Positions 22,682 through 31,672 of a stretch of 64,000 bases of DNA are shown here, one piece after another; positions within the stretch are counted from its first letter, which is position 1; every line of letters begins with the position of its first letter. The notes beneath the pieces were generated by a model. The model made no database searches. It was not told the DNA's origin and saw only the letters and a program-made list of their open reading frames with translations. Source of the stretch: Clostridia bacterium (GTDB taxonomy: Bacteria; Bacillota; Clostridia; Christensenellales; CAG-138); contig JAFWOT010000012.1 in the NCBI GenBank assembly GCA_017509785.1, forward strand, positions 381,476 through 445,475. The letters run 5' to 3'. The translations under genes and the position numbers were made by a program.

Positions 22682-22710
22682 TTGCATTTTTTATGCAAAT
22701 GCTTTAGAAT
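22682..22710 (+). promoter_or_regulatory. sigma-A-type promoter of the 5'-nucleotidase gene
   Basis: TTGCAT (22682-22687), 17 bp, TAGAAT (22705-22710), 47 bp before the start codon. Confidence 0.7.
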
Positions 22711-22757
22711 ATATGTAAGGGTTTTATGCCCGAAACAATTTTTCAGGAGGAAAAACT

Positions 22758-24698
22758 ATGAAAAAGATTCTCAGTCTGATCGTAGCTCTGATGATGCTGT
22801 TCACCTGCGTCAGCTCCTTTGCGGTCACCGCCATGGACGAAGGCGATGATGACGACTATGAGCTTCCCGAAGCCATGGTCTTCTTCACGAACGACGTCCA
22901 CTGCGGCATTGAAGACGGCTGGGGTTATTCCGGAGTATCCGGCTCAAGGAAGCTCATTGAAGAGCTCGGTATCCCCACCCTTCTTGTTGACGCCGGCGAC
23001 CACGCTCAGGGAGGCCCGATCGGCACCCTGTCCAATGGCCAGTACATTATCGACATTATGAACGCCTGCGAGTACGACGTTGCCATCCCCGGCAACCATG
23101 AGTACGACTACGGCATGGATCAGTTCTTCAACCTTGTCGATTCCGCGGATTATCCTTACATCTCCGCCAACTTCATGCATTATGAAAACGGCCAGCCCAC
23201 CGAGCGCGTGTTCGACGCCTATAAGATGTTTGACCTGGGCGGCAAGCAGGTTGCTTTTGTCGGTCTTACCACTCCCGAAGCCATCACCAAGTCCACTCCC
23301 ACCTATTTCCAGGATGCGGAAGGCAACTACATCTACGGCTTCTGCCAGGACAGCACCGGCGATATGCTCGTTGAGGCGGCTCAGGACGCTATTGACGAAG
23401 CAGTTGACGAAGGCGCCGAATACGTTTTCGTGATCGGTCACCTTGGTATCGATGAGCAGAGCTCCCCCTGGATGAGCACCGAGATCATCCCCCGTCTGCA
23501 CAACATCGACGCGTTCATTGACGGTCACAGCCACAGCGTTCTGAACGAGGTCCTTCAGAATGCCGACGGCGAGGATGTTATTCTTGCCCAGACCGGCACT
23601 AAGCTCGCAAATCTCGGTATGATCAGCTTCATGCCCGACGGCACGCTCCGCTGCGACATCCAGGCCGCAGATGACGAGGAGACCCTGATCGTTCCCGATC
23701 CCGTTGTTGACGAGCTTATCGAGACCATCAACGCCGAGTTTGACGAGCTGCTTCACACCGTCGTTGCCTACACTCCGTTCGATCTTACCGTTAACGACCC
23801 CGTAACCGGCGAGCGTATAGTCCGCAAGAGCGAGACCAACCTCGGTGATCTGTGCGCAGACGCTTACAGGAATCTGTTTGATTCCGATATCGCCTTCGTA
23901 AACGGCGGCGGCGTTCGTGCGAACATCGTCAACGGCGAGATCACCTTTGAAAACATCATCAACGTACATCCCTTCGGCAACGAGGCCTGCCTTGTTGAGG
24001 TCACCGGTCAGCAGATACTCGACGCCCTCGAGATGGGCTCCCGCGTCTGCCCCGATGAGAATGGCGGCTTCCTGCAGGTAGCCGGCCTCACCTATGAGAT
24101 CCACACCGACGTCGAGCCCAACGTTATCGTCGGTGACGACAAGGTATGGCAGGGCCCCGCCGGTATCCCCTACCGCGTACAGAACGTCCGGGTAATGGAT
24201 CGCGAGAGCGGCGAATACATGCCCCTCGATCTTGAGAGGACCTACACCCTTGCTTCCCACAACTATATGCTCATCAACCAGGGCGATGGTTTTGCGATGT
24301 TCGGCAGGAATAACGTCAACATCCTGCAGGAGGACGTCATGATCGACAACGCCGTGCTTATCAGCTACATCCAGTCCATGCCCGGCGCCGAGTTTGACGG
24401 AGTAGAGTATGAGCACGTCGTATCCGATGAGTACGCCGATCCCTACGGCCAGGGCCGCATCACCATCGTTGAGGGCGAGCCCTCCACCCTGCTGGGCGAC
24501 GCGAACGGCGACGGCGTTGTTGATACCGCCGACGCGCTTCTCATGATGCGCTTCGTCATGGATCTTGAGTCCGAGGAAAGCATCAACGCAGGTCTCGTCA
24601 ACGTCAACGGCGACGATAACTATGATATGGCCGATGCTCTGCTCATCATGCGCTACGCCATGGGCCTCATCGACAGCTTCCCCGCAGAGCTCGATTGA
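22758..24698 (+). CDS. secreted 5'-nucleotidase/2',3'-cyclic phosphodiesterase with dockerin-like C-terminus
   Basis: A 646-residue exported enzyme that removes phosphate from nucleotides outside the cell. Signal peptide: residues 1 to about 26. Metallophosphatase domain (about 35-300): TNDVHCG, DAGDHAQGG, PGNHEYDYG and DGHSHS hold the two-metal ligands. The nucleotide-binding domain (about 340-560) has NGGGVR and a late NQGDGFAMFG. The tail from about 575 has two EF-like loops (DANGDGVVDTADAL and VNGDDNYDMADAL), a dockerin type I pattern. AGGAGG precedes the ATG. The second loop lacks some usual Asp/Gly positions, so it may be a dockerin-like anchor rather than a cohesin ligand. Confidence 0.93.
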   Translation: MKKILSLIVALMMLFTCVSSFAVTAMDEGDDDDYELPEAMVFFTNDVHCGIEDGWGYSGVSGSRKLIEELGIPTLLVDAGDHAQGGPIGTLSNGQYIIDIMNACEYDVAIPGNHEYDYGMDQFFNLVDSADYPYISANFMHYENGQPTERVFDAYKMFDLGGKQVAFVGLTTPEAITKSTPTYFQDAEGNYIYGFCQDSTGDMLVEAAQDAIDEAVDEGAEYVFVIGHLGIDEQSSPWMSTEIIPRLHNIDAFIDGHSHSVLNEVLQNADGEDVILAQTGTKLANLGMISFMPDGTLRCDIQAADDEETLIVPDPVVDELIETINAEFDELLHTVVAYTPFDLTVNDPVTGERIVRKSETNLGDLCADAYRNLFDSDIAFVNGGGVRANIVNGEITFENIINVHPFGNEACLVEVTGQQILDALEMGSRVCPDENGGFLQVAGLTYEIHTDVEPNVIVGDDKVWQGPAGIPYRVQNVRVMDRESGEYMPLDLERTYTLASHNYMLINQGDGFAMFGRNNVNILQEDVMIDNAVLISYIQSMPGAEFDGVEYEHVVSDEYADPYGQGRITIVEGEPSTLLGDANGDGVVDTADALLMMRFVMDLESEESINAGLVNVNGDDNYDMADALLIMRYAMGLIDSFPAELD

Positions 24699-24724
24699 GT
24701 TGAAATCTTAACAGCATAAGCTTC

Positions 24725-24751
24725 GACCCCCGCGTGAATAACGCGGGGGTC
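24725..24751 (+). terminator. terminator after the 5'-nucleotidase gene
   Basis: GACCCCCGCGT and ACGCGGGGGTC form a perfect 11-bp stem with a 5-base loop, 26 bp after the stop codon. The tail GTGTTAT is poor in T. Confidence 0.8.
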
Positions 24752-24837
24752 GTGTTATATGGGGGCGGATTCCGAGTTCTGTTTTAGCGCCGGATGAGTC
24801 CCTCAACGCGGGGCTTAGCCGCCCAAAGAAGCCGAAG

Positions 24838-24859
24838 GCGGGCAGCCTGCGCCGCCCGC
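24838..24859 (-). terminator. possible terminator after kbl
   Basis: GCGGGC/GCCCGC stem with a 10-base loop, followed on the minus strand by a short pyrimidine-rich stretch. Confidence 0.4.
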
Positions 24860-24887
24860 TTCGATCACGTTAATATTCCGATCCGGG

Positions 24888-26069
24888 TCAGATACCCATC
24901 TCTTCCTTGACTTCCCTGAAGCACTTGACGGCGAAGTCGAGATCCTCCTTGGTGTGGCCCGCGGAGACCTGAGTGCGGATCCTGTCCTTACCCTTGGGCA
25001 CGACGGGATAGCAGAAGCCGACTACGTACACGCCCTTATCGAGCATGCGGCTGGCGAACTCCTGAGCGATCTTCGGATCGTACAGCATAACGGGAACGAT
25101 GGGATGCGTGCTCTCGATCACGTCGAAGCCGACCTTGCCGAGCTGCTCGCGGAAGTACCTGGTGTTCTCGTGCACCTTATCGCGCAGAGCGGTGGATTCC
25201 TCAAGCATCTCGATGACCTTGATGGAAGCCGCGCAGATGGCGGGAGCGAGGGTGTTGGAGAAGAGATAGGGACGGCTCTTCTGACGGAGCATGTCGACGA
25301 TCTCCTGCCTTGCGCAGGTGTAGCCGCCGGACGCGCCGCCCATGGCCTTGCCGAGGGTGCCGGTGATGATGTCAACGCGGCCCATGACGCCGCAGGCCTC
25401 GTGCGTGCCCTTGCCGTGCTCGCCCATGAAACCGACAGCGTGGCTGTCGTCGACCATGACGAGCGCGCCGTATTCATCGGCGAGGTCGCAGATGGCGGGC
25501 AGGTTGGCGATTATGCCGTCCATGGAGAACACGCCGTCCGTCGCGATGAGCTTTATACGGCAGTCCTTGGCGGCCTCGAGCTGTGCGCGGAGGTCGTCCA
25601 TGTTGTTGTTCTTATAGCGGAAACGGTGAGCCTTGCAGAGCCTTACGCCGTCGATAATGGAGGCGTGGTTCAGCTCGTCGGAGATGATGGCGTCATCCGG
25701 CCCCAGGATGGTCTCGAAGAGGCCGCCGTTAGCGTCGAAGCAGGAGGTGTAGAGGATGCAGTCGTCCATCTCGAGGAAGTTGGCAAGCTTGCGCTCCAGC
25801 TCCTTGTGGATCTCCTGCGTGCCGCAGATGAAGCGTACGGAGGAAAGGCCGTAGCCCCACTTCTCATAGCTGGCCTTGGCGGCGGCGATGATCTCGGGGT
25901 TGTTGGCAAGGCCGAGATAGTTGTTGGCGCACATGTTGAGAACGCCTTTGGCCTTGGTGGTGTCGATCCTCGCGCGCTGCTCGGTGGTGATGATGCGCTC
26001 CTCGCGCCAGGTACCGGCATCGCGGATGGCATCGAGCTCTTTACGGAAGATTTCGTAAGCCTGTTTCAT
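24888..26069 (-). CDS. kbl: glycine C-acetyltransferase (2-amino-3-ketobutyrate CoA ligase)
   Basis: Splits 2-amino-3-oxobutyrate with CoA into glycine and acetyl-CoA, the second step of threonine breakdown. The 393-residue PLP enzyme has [52 protein letters not shown] and the PLP lysine in [10 protein letters not shown] (about residue 240), all standard for Kbl. It lies 24 bp after tdh, which makes its substrate, so the two form the usual tdh-kbl unit. Confidence 0.97.
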   Translation of the reverse strand: MKQAYEIFRKELDAIRDAGTWREERIITTEQRARIDTTKAKGVLNMCANNYLGLANNPEIIAAAKASYEKWGYGLSSVRFICGTQEIHKELERKLANFLEMDDCILYTSCFDANGGLFETILGPDDAIISDELNHASIIDGVRLCKAHRFRYKNNNMDDLRAQLEAAKDCRIKLIATDGVFSMDGIIANLPAICDLADEYGALVMVDDSHAVGFMGEHGKGTHEACGVMGRVDIITGTLGKAMGGASGGYTCARQEIVDMLRQKSRPYLFSNTLAPAICAASIKVIEMLEESTALRDKVHENTRYFREQLGKVGFDVIESTHPIVPVMLYDPKIAQEFASRMLDKGVYVVGFCYPVVPKGKDRIRTQVSAGHTKEDLDFAVKCFREVKEEMGI

Positions 26070-26093
26070 TTTGCTGCTCCTTTATAAGATTGA

Positions 26094-27134
26094 TTATTTT
26101 GTCCAATCGAGAACTACCTTCCCGCTTGCGCCGCTGTTCATGGCCTCGAAGCCCTTCTCGAAATCGCGGTAATTGAAGCGGTGGGTGATCATGGGAGTGA
26201 GGTCGAGACCGGCCTCGACCATTGCGCCCATCTTGTACCAGGTCTCGAACATCTGTCTGCCGTAGATGCCCTGAAGGGTGAGGCCCTTGAAAATGACCTC
26301 GTTCCAGTCGACGGAGGTGCCGGGCTTCGCTATGCCGAGAAGCGCGACCTTGCCGGCGTTGCGCATGGCGGAGATCATCTGATTGAGGGCTGCGCCGGAG
26401 CCGGACATCTCAAGACCTACGTCGAAGCCCTCGGTCATGCCCATTTCCTTCATAACTTCCTCAAGGGTCTCCTTGGAGGTATTGACGACCCTCGTCGCGC
26501 CCATCTTCTTTGCAAGGCCGAGACGGTAATCGTTGATGTCGGTAACGACGACGTTGCGTGCGCCGTTCTTGCGGCAGATACCGGCAGCCATCATGCCGAT
26601 GGGGCCGGCGCCGGTGATGAGGACGTCCTCACCGATGACGTCGAACATGAGCGCCGTATGCGTGGCGTTGCCGTAAGCGTCGAAGAAGGAGATGATATCC
26701 TCGGGGATATCCCAAGTGATCGGGATGACGTTGCGGGCGGGAATGCAGATGTATTCCGCGAACGCGCCGTTCCTCTGAACGCCGACGCCCTGCGTCTTGG
26801 CGCAGAGATGGCTCTTGCCGCTGCGGCAGTTGCGGCAGTGGCCGCAGGTGATGTGACCCTCGCCGGAGACGAGCTGACCGATCTCAAGACCCTCGACTCC
26901 CTCGCCGATCTCGGCGATCTCGCCGACGTACTCATGACCGATGGTCGTACCGGGCTTTACGTGAGCCTGGCTCCAGGGATCCCAGTTATAGATATGAACG
27001 TCCGTCCCGCAGATAGCGGTCTTGTGTATCTTGATAAGGACTTCGCCGTGGTGTACCTCGGGAACGGGGACCTGCATAAGGGTCAGCCCGGGAGCCGCTT
27101 CGGTCTTTACAAGAGCATCCATCATTTTCTTCAT
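26094..27134 (-). CDS. tdh: L-threonine 3-dehydrogenase
   Basis: Zinc-dependent medium-chain dehydrogenase that oxidises L-threonine to 2-amino-3-oxobutyrate with NAD+. The 346-residue protein has the catalytic-zinc region [13 protein letters not shown] and GHEYVGEI, the structural zinc cysteines [15 protein letters not shown] (about 98-112), and the Rossmann motif [11 protein letters not shown] near 175. [27 protein letters not shown] is characteristic of Tdh. It lies 40 bp after the aminotransferase gene, with no terminator seen, so the three are likely co-transcribed. Confidence 0.97.
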   Translation of the reverse strand: MKKMMDALVKTEAAPGLTLMQVPVPEVHHGEVLIKIHKTAICGTDVHIYNWDPWSQAHVKPGTTIGHEYVGEIAEIGEGVEGLEIGQLVSGEGHITCGHCRNCRSGKSHLCAKTQGVGVQRNGAFAEYICIPARNVIPITWDIPEDIISFFDAYGNATHTALMFDVIGEDVLITGAGPIGMMAAGICRKNGARNVVVTDINDYRLGLAKKMGATRVVNTSKETLEEVMKEMGMTEGFDVGLEMSGSGAALNQMISAMRNAGKVALLGIAKPGTSVDWNEVIFKGLTLQGIYGRQMFETWYKMGAMVEAGLDLTPMITHRFNYRDFEKGFEAMNSGASGKVVLDWTK

Positions 27135-27174
27135 ATAAAAGCCTTCTTTCTTGGAAGATAAAATTATATTCGGT

Positions 27175-28449
27175 TCAGCCCAGGATCTTCTCGAGCGCCG
27201 CGATCTTTATCGCAAGGCAGAGCACCTGCATCGCCATGGCAAGCTCGTCGACCGGCGGGAAGCTCGGCGCGATGCGCAGGTTGGAATCATGGGGATCGTT
27301 CTTATAGGGGAAAGTGGCGCCTGCGCCCGTCATGACGACGCCCGCTTCCTTACAGAGGGCGTGGACGCGCTTGGCGCAGCCTTCCATCACATTGAGGGAA
27401 ACGAAGTACCCGCCGGTGGGCTTATGCCAAGTGGCAATGCCGAGGGGCGCGATCTCGGTCTCCAGAGCCTCCAATACTGTCTCGAACTTCGGAGCAAGAA
27501 CGGCGGCGTGGCGCTTCATATGCTCGTGAACGCCGGCGGCGTTGCCGAAGAACTTGACGTGGCGGAGCTGATTGAGCTTATCGTAGGAGATTATCTGAGC
27601 GTTCCAGAGCTTCTTCATGTAGGCCATGTTATCCTCGGAGCAGCAGAAGCAGGAGACGCCCGCGCCGGGGAAGGTTATCTTGCTGGTGGAAGCGAACTCG
27701 AATACCATATCGGGATTACCCGCAAGACGGCAGGCTTCGAGTATGTTGAGGAAGGGTACGAAAGGCCCTTCGAATTCATGTACGCAGTAGGCGTTATCCC
27801 ACATGAGGAGGAAATCGGGCGCAGCGGGCTTGAGGTTCGCGATGCGATAGACGGTCTGATCACTGTAAACGACGCCGTCGGGGTTGGAATACTTGGGTAC
27901 GCACCACATGCCCTTGACGCACGGATCCTTTACGAGCTCCTCGACCATATCCATATCGGGGCCGTCCTCAAGGAGGGGAACGGTTATCATCTCGATGCCG
28001 AAGGTCTCGCAGATGGTGAAATGCCTGTCATAGCCGGGGGCCGGGCAGATGAACTTGACCTTGTCGAGCTTCGCCCACTTCTCCGGGGAATGGAGAAGAC
28101 CATGCGTAAAGGCCTTGGCTATAACGTCGTACATGAGCTCCAGAGAGGCGCTTCCTCCGACAAAGACCTGCTCGTACTTAACGCCGAGAAGCTCAGCAAA
28201 GAGCCTGCGGCATGCGGGCAGACCCATGAGCTCGCCGTAGTTGCGGGCCTCCACCCCGTCCACCTTCGTCTCGGAAGGATCGATGTACATATTGAGCATC
28301 TCGTCGGAAAGGGCGAGCTGCTCAAGGCCGGGCTTTCCCCTCGACATATCGAGCTTCAAGCCCTTGTTCTTCATTTCTTCGTAGGCGGCTCTGGCGGAAT
28401 TGAGGAGCGTTTCTTGCTGCTCGCGGGACATTTCAAAAACAGTAGGCAT
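27175..28449 (-). CDS. aspartate-type aminotransferase of the MocR-like subgroup (class Ic)
   Basis: A 424-residue fold-type I aminotransferase. It opens like members of the Aminotran_MocR family, with [18 protein letters not shown], and contains [33 protein letters not shown] and the PLP lysine in [12 protein letters not shown] (about residue 255). Characterised relatives in actinobacteria are aspartate aminotransferases. It is first in an operon with tdh and kbl and has a consensus promoter. Its substrate here is inferred; it may handle amino groups released by threonine or aspartate metabolism. Confidence 0.88.
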   Translation of the reverse strand: MPTVFEMSREQQETLLNSARAAYEEMKNKGLKLDMSRGKPGLEQLALSDEMLNMYIDPSETKVDGVEARNYGELMGLPACRRLFAELLGVKYEQVFVGGSASLELMYDVIAKAFTHGLLHSPEKWAKLDKVKFICPAPGYDRHFTICETFGIEMITVPLLEDGPDMDMVEELVKDPCVKGMWCVPKYSNPDGVVYSDQTVYRIANLKPAAPDFLLMWDNAYCVHEFEGPFVPFLNILEACRLAGNPDMVFEFASTSKITFPGAGVSCFCCSEDNMAYMKKLWNAQIISYDKLNQLRHVKFFGNAAGVHEHMKRHAAVLAPKFETVLEALETEIAPLGIATWHKPTGGYFVSLNVMEGCAKRVHALCKEAGVVMTGAGATFPYKNDPHDSNLRIAPSFPPVDELAMAMQVLCLAIKIAALEKILG

Positions 28450-28497
28450 TGTTGGATCAAACCTCCGCTATGATATTGGTAGACATGTACCTTATAA

Positions 28498-28526
28498 ATT
28501 ATAGACCTGTCAGCGTGAACTGTCAA
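28498..28526 (-). promoter_or_regulatory. consensus sigma-A promoter of the aminotransferase-tdh-kbl run
   Basis: TTGACA (28521-28526), 17 bp, TATAAT (28498-28503): a perfect match in both boxes. Confidence 0.9.
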
Positions 28527-28572
28527 ATATACTTTTGTTTTTACGTTGATTTTCGCGGAATTAAAATAATAC

Positions 28573-28601
28573 TGGAAACCCGCGGCAAATGATGCTATAA
28601 T
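28573..28601 (+). promoter_or_regulatory. promoter of the TauE/SafE permease gene
   Basis: TATAAT (28596-28601) with TGGAAA 17 bp upstream. The -35 match is weak. AAGGAAGC precedes the ATG 23 bases after the expected start of transcription. Confidence 0.6.
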
Positions 28602-28630
28602 GCATCGGATAATATTGAAGGAAGCTTCGC

Positions 28631-29407
28631 ATGAACGTAACTCCCTTAACTTTTTTGATAATATGCCCGCTCGTTTTCCTTGCGGGATTCGTCGATTCCG
28701 TCGCGGGTGGGGGCGGTGTGATATCCCTGCCCGCTTATCTGATTGCGGGGCTGCCGGTGAAGCTCGCCGCGGGGACGAACAAGCTCGCCAACGGCTGCGG
28801 CACGGCGCTCGCCTCCTATAAATACGCGAAGTCAGGCAACGTCGATTGGGCGGCGGCGATCCCCGCCGGGGCGTTCTCGCTCATAGGGTCCGCCATAGGG
28901 ACCTCGCTCGCCGTCATGATGCCCGATAAGGCGCTGGAGATCGTGATACTTGCGGCGCTGCCGTTGGTAGCCGTGTTCCTGCTCTTTTCAAAGAACCTCG
29001 GAATAAAGGAAAAGCCCGCGCCTTCAAGGCGAAAGACGGTGCTTCTCGCATCGCTCATCGGCCTCGTAATAGGCTGCTACGACGGGCTCGTCGGCCCCGG
29101 GACGGGGACTTTCCTTACGCTCGCGTTCTCCGCCGTGCTGGGGTATACGCTGCTGCGCTCCTCCGGCTGCGCGAAGATAGCGAACCTCGCTTCAAACGTC
29201 GCCTCGCTCATAGTATACCTCTCCCACGGAGACGTGCTGTTTTCCGTCGGGATACCGGCGATAGTCTGCTCCATGGCGGGGAATTACTTCGGCTCCCGCT
29301 TCGCGATAAATGGCGGCAGCCGCAGGATAAGGGTCGTCATGTTCATCGTGCTGGGGCTGCTTTTCATCAAGATCGGACTTCAGTATCTCGGCGTTATCGA
29401 TTTCTGA
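28631..29407 (+). CDS. TauE/SafE family sulfite/anion exporter permease
   Basis: A 258-residue integral membrane protein with about eight hydrophobic segments in two repeats. The motif FLAGFVDSVAGGGGVISLPAYLIAGLP near the N-terminus and the related IGLVIGCYDGLVGPGTGTFLTLAF in the second half are the paired signatures of the family. Members export sulfite, sulfoacetate or other small anions; the substrate is unknown here. It is monocistronic and precedes tRNA-Pro. Confidence 0.92.
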   Translation: MNVTPLTFLIICPLVFLAGFVDSVAGGGGVISLPAYLIAGLPVKLAAGTNKLANGCGTALASYKYAKSGNVDWAAAIPAGAFSLIGSAIGTSLAVMMPDKALEIVILAALPLVAVFLLFSKNLGIKEKPAPSRRKTVLLASLIGLVIGCYDGLVGPGTGTFLTLAFSAVLGYTLLRSSGCAKIANLASNVASLIVYLSHGDVLFSVGIPAIVCSMAGNYFGSRFAINGGSRRIRVVMFIVLGLLFIKIGLQYLGVIDF

Positions 29408-29453
29408 CGACCGTCCTCAGTTCCCATGCGTGCAAATATACTTTTTATAACGC

Positions 29454-29482
29454 TTGACATTCCCGATCAACAGCGCTATAAT
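29454..29482 (+). promoter_or_regulatory. perfect consensus promoter of tRNA-Pro
   Basis: TTGACA (29454-29459), 17 bp, TATAAT (29477-29482). The tRNA 5' end follows 18 bp later. Confidence 0.95.
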
Positions 29483-29500
29483 ACATCCTGCGTCAAGCGA

Positions 29501-29577
29501 CTGGGTGTAGCGCAGTTTGGTAGCGTGCTTGAATGGGGTTCAAGAGGCCGGAAGTTCGAATCTTCTCACCCAGACCA
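29501..29577 (+). tRNA. tRNA-Pro(GGG)
   Basis: A 77-base cloverleaf with encoded CCA. Acceptor CTGGGTG pairs with CACCCAG, D stem GCGC/GCGT, anticodon stem CTTGA/TCAAG around the loop ATGGGGT (anticodon GGG, positions 3-5 of the loop), variable region AGGCC, T stem GGAAG/CTTCT with loop TTCGAAT, then A-CCA. It reads proline codons CCC and CCU. Its 3' part, from the variable region on, begins a tandem repeat array that runs to about 30000. Confidence 0.95.
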
Positions 29578-29581
29578 ATTT

Positions 29582-29620
29582 AAACGGATAGGTGATCGCC
29601 TATCCGTTTTAATTCTTTTG
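29582..29620 (+). terminator. terminator of tRNA-Pro (repeat copy 1)
   Basis: AAACGGATAGG pairs with CCTATCCGTTT over 11 bp with a 6-base loop, then TAATTCTTTT. It starts 4 bp after the CCA end. Confidence 0.9.
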
Positions 29621-29793
29621 GTGCGAAGTTCCGGCCTCTTGAACCCTAAGAGGGGTTGTTTTGCGGCGGCGCAGTGCGCCGTTTCGGGCATCCGGTGGAT
29701 GGCCGAAAAGCAAAACAACGGCGGCGGTCTGTTCCGCAGGAACAGCAGTCCGCCCCGAGGCCGGAAGTTCGAATCTTCTCACCCAGACCAATT

Positions 29794-29833
29794 AAAACGG
29801 ATAGGTAAACGCCTATCCGTTTTAATTCTTTTG
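29794..29833 (+). terminator. terminator (repeat copy 2)
   Basis: The second copy has the same hairpin with a 12-bp stem; two loop bases and the outermost stem base differ from copy 1, while the shared stem bases are unchanged. Confidence 0.85.
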
Positions 29834-29970
29834 GTGCGAAATTCCGGCCTCTTGAACCCTAAGAGGGGTTGTTTTGCGGCGGCGCAGTGCGCCGTTTCGG
29901 GCATCCGGCGGATGGCCGGAAAGCAAAACAACGGGCGGCGGTCTGTTCCGCAGAAACAGCGGTCCGCCCC

Positions 29971-30004
29971 GAGGCCGGAAGTTCGAATCTTCCTTCTATT
30001 GCCA
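29971..30004 (+). pseudogene. tRNA 3'-end-like remnant with CCA
   Basis: The third repeat copy starts like the tRNA-Pro variable and T arms (GGAAG-TTCGAAT-CTTCC, now a perfect 5-bp T stem), then changes to TTCTATT-G-CCA. The CCA lies exactly as far from the T loop as in tRNA-Pro (16 bases after TTCGAAT), but the acceptor strand is different. No 5' half is present. It may be the end of another tRNA gene or a drifted copy. Confidence 0.6.
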
Positions 30005-30016
30005 ATTGCTAATCAT

Positions 30017-31234
30017 TCACACCACCTGGAACAGATAAAACTTCAAATACTCCGTCTCCCTGACGGTCGGGAGTATGGGGTGATCGGGCGCCTGCTGACG
30101 CGCCTCTATCTGGCGCAGGGTCACGCCCGCGTCATGCGCGGCCTCGCGGAGCATCCTGCGGAACATATCGTCATACATGAAATGCGAGCAGGAGCAGGTG
30201 GCAAGGTATCCTCCCCTCGGAAGCAGGCGCATCGCCTTCATGTTTATCTCCTTGTAGCCGCGGTAGGCGTTCTTCGCCGTGGAGGACGATTTCGTGAACG
30301 CGGGCGGGTCGAGGATTATAAAATCGTATTCCCTTGAGCGTTTCGCGTAAAGCTCGGTCAGAAGGTCGAAAACGTCCGCGGTGATGTATTCCATCCCGAT
30401 ACCGTTCAGCGCGGCGTTGCGCCGAGCCTGCTCGATGGCGGAAGCGGAGATATCGACTGCGGTCACCTTCTCGGCGCCTCCCGCCGCGGCGTTCAGGGCA
30501 AAGGCGCCCGTGTGCGTGAAGCAGTCGAGCACGCGCATGCCGCGGGCGATCCTCCTCACTGCGAGGCGGTTGTATTTCTGGTCGAGGAAGAATCCCGTCT
30601 TCTGACCGTTGATATAATCGACGTCGTACTTTATGCCGTTCTCCGTTATGATGACGTGCCCGTCGAGGTCGTCTCTCAAGCCCTCGCCCTTATAGAAGGC
30701 CTTGTATTCCTCCATCCCTTCGAGCTTCCTTATAGCGGCGTCGCTGCGCTCGTAAACGGCGTCTATGCGCTCGCCGAGGGAGCGAAGGTATTTGACCAGC
30801 GCGGGCAGTATAACGCCCTTTCGCATATCCGTGCCGAGGCACAGGCTCTCGACGACGAGCACGTTCTCAAAGCGGTCGACGGTCAGCCCCGGGAGCCTGT
30901 CCGCCTCCCCGAATATGAGGCGGCAGCAGGAGAAGTCCTCCCCCATCACCCGGCGGCGGTAATCGACGGCGTAACGGATCTGCCTTTCATAGAAGGCTTC
31001 GTCGAATCGGTCGTTGGCGTTGTCGGAGATCACGCGGACGCGTATCTTGGAATTATCGTTGACGTAGCCGGAGCCCAGGAACGTGCCCTTGGCGCTCCTC
31101 ACGTCGACTATATCTCCGTTATTATACTCGCCGGAAACCTCGGTCACTTCCTCCCCGTAGACCCACGGGTGACCTTCCTTTAGCGAGGCTTCGGCCTTTT
31201 TGGTGACTGTGAATATCGGATACGGCCTTTGCAT
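30017..31234 (-). CDS. class I SAM-dependent rRNA large-subunit methyltransferase (RlmI-like)
   Basis: A 405-residue m5C-type RNA methyltransferase. An N-terminal PUA domain (about 1-75: VTKKAEASLKEGHPWVYGEEV) is followed by the linker region DRLPGLTVDRFENVLVVESL and a Rossmann domain with VLDCFTHTGAFALNAAAGGAEKVTAVDIS (SAM site, about 215-245) and the catalytic ILDPPAFTKS. E. coli RlmI methylates C1962 of 23S rRNA; the same target is likely but not shown. The ATG at 31234 follows GGGGGGAG; an earlier in-frame start at 31294 lacks a ribosome site. Confidence 0.93.
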   Translation of the reverse strand: MQRPYPIFTVTKKAEASLKEGHPWVYGEEVTEVSGEYNNGDIVDVRSAKGTFLGSGYVNDNSKIRVRVISDNANDRFDEAFYERQIRYAVDYRRRVMGEDFSCCRLIFGEADRLPGLTVDRFENVLVVESLCLGTDMRKGVILPALVKYLRSLGERIDAVYERSDAAIRKLEGMEEYKAFYKGEGLRDDLDGHVIITENGIKYDVDYINGQKTGFFLDQKYNRLAVRRIARGMRVLDCFTHTGAFALNAAAGGAEKVTAVDISASAIEQARRNAALNGIGMEYITADVFDLLTELYAKRSREYDFIILDPPAFTKSSSTAKNAYRGYKEINMKAMRLLPRGGYLATCSCSHFMYDDMFRRMLREAAHDAGVTLRQIEARQQAPDHPILPTVRETEYLKFYLFQVV

Positions 31235-31308
31235 GAGACTCCCCCCGCGCTTTATTATCATGATGATTTTATCAGAACGGAGTCCCCGCGTCAATAACGG
31301 AGAGGAGC

Positions 31309-31332
31309 AAAAAAGCGGCTTGCGCCGCTTTT
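31309..31332 (-). terminator. terminator of the spore-protein gene
   Basis: AAAAGCGGC/GCCGCTTTT, 9-bp stem with a 4-base loop and a T-run on the minus strand. Confidence 0.88.
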
Positions 31333-31345
31333 CCGTCAGTTCGTT

Positions 31346-31564
31346 TTATTCCATGTTCTGCTCGGCATAGGCGATCATGCGCTTTACCATCTCGCCGCCG
31401 ACGGAACCGGCCTCGCGGGAGGTGAGATCCCCGTTGTAGCCCTGCTTGAGGTCGACGTTCATGGAGGAAGCGACCTCGTTCTTGAACTGCTGAAGACGGC
31501 TCTTGTTCCTGCGGGAGGAATTGCTGCCGTTGGAGCTGCCGCTCGTATTGTTGGTGCTGTTCAT
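31346..31564 (-). CDS. alpha/beta-type small acid-soluble spore protein (SASP)
   Basis: A 72-residue DNA-coating spore protein. After a Ser/Asn-rich N-terminus (MNSTNNTSGSSNGSNSS) comes the family core: LQQFKNEVASSMNV, which holds the probable GPR protease site after the Glu of NEVASS, and TSREAGSVGGEMVKRMIAYAEQNM, matching the second conserved SASP block. Such proteins protect DNA from UV and heat and supply amino acids on germination. AAAGGAG precedes the ATG. It is monocistronic with its own terminator; no clear sigma-G promoter could be picked out. Confidence 0.93.
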   Translation of the reverse strand: MNSTNNTSGSSNGSNSSRRNKSRLQQFKNEVASSMNVDLKQGYNGDLTSREAGSVGGEMVKRMIAYAEQNME

Positions 31565-31672
31565 TTTGTTTCTCCTTTCAGAATGATAACGAAAGCTTCC
31601 GTGCTTTCCGTTCCGCTGATATTTTGCGCAGGAGTCGAGCAATATAGACAAGGAAATTTTTAGCCAAAAAAA

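Larger units (their letters stand above)
29544..29992 (+). repeat. tandem 213/214-bp repeats starting inside tRNA-Pro
   Basis: Two full copies (29544-29756 and 29757-29970) differ at about eight bases and one insertion, and a third starts at 29971 and stays identical for 22 bases. Each full copy holds the 3' 34 bases of the tRNA with CCA, a terminator hairpin, an inverted copy of the tRNA segment GTTCAAGAGGCCGGAA, and then nested inverted repeats (TTGTTTTGC with GCAAAACAA, GGCGCA with TGCGCC, ATCC with GGAT, TGTTCC with GGAACA). Nothing in it looks coding. Confidence 0.93.

Noticed and set aside
29544..29992. Tandem repeats considered as a CRISPR array
   Set aside because: The unit is 213-214 bp, repeats are contiguous without unique spacers, they contain tRNA ends, and no cas gene is present.
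29426..30337. A 303-codon plus-strand frame over tRNA-Pro and the repeats
   Set aside because: It reads through a tRNA gene and terminators; the repeated peptide is only a translation of the tandem repeat.
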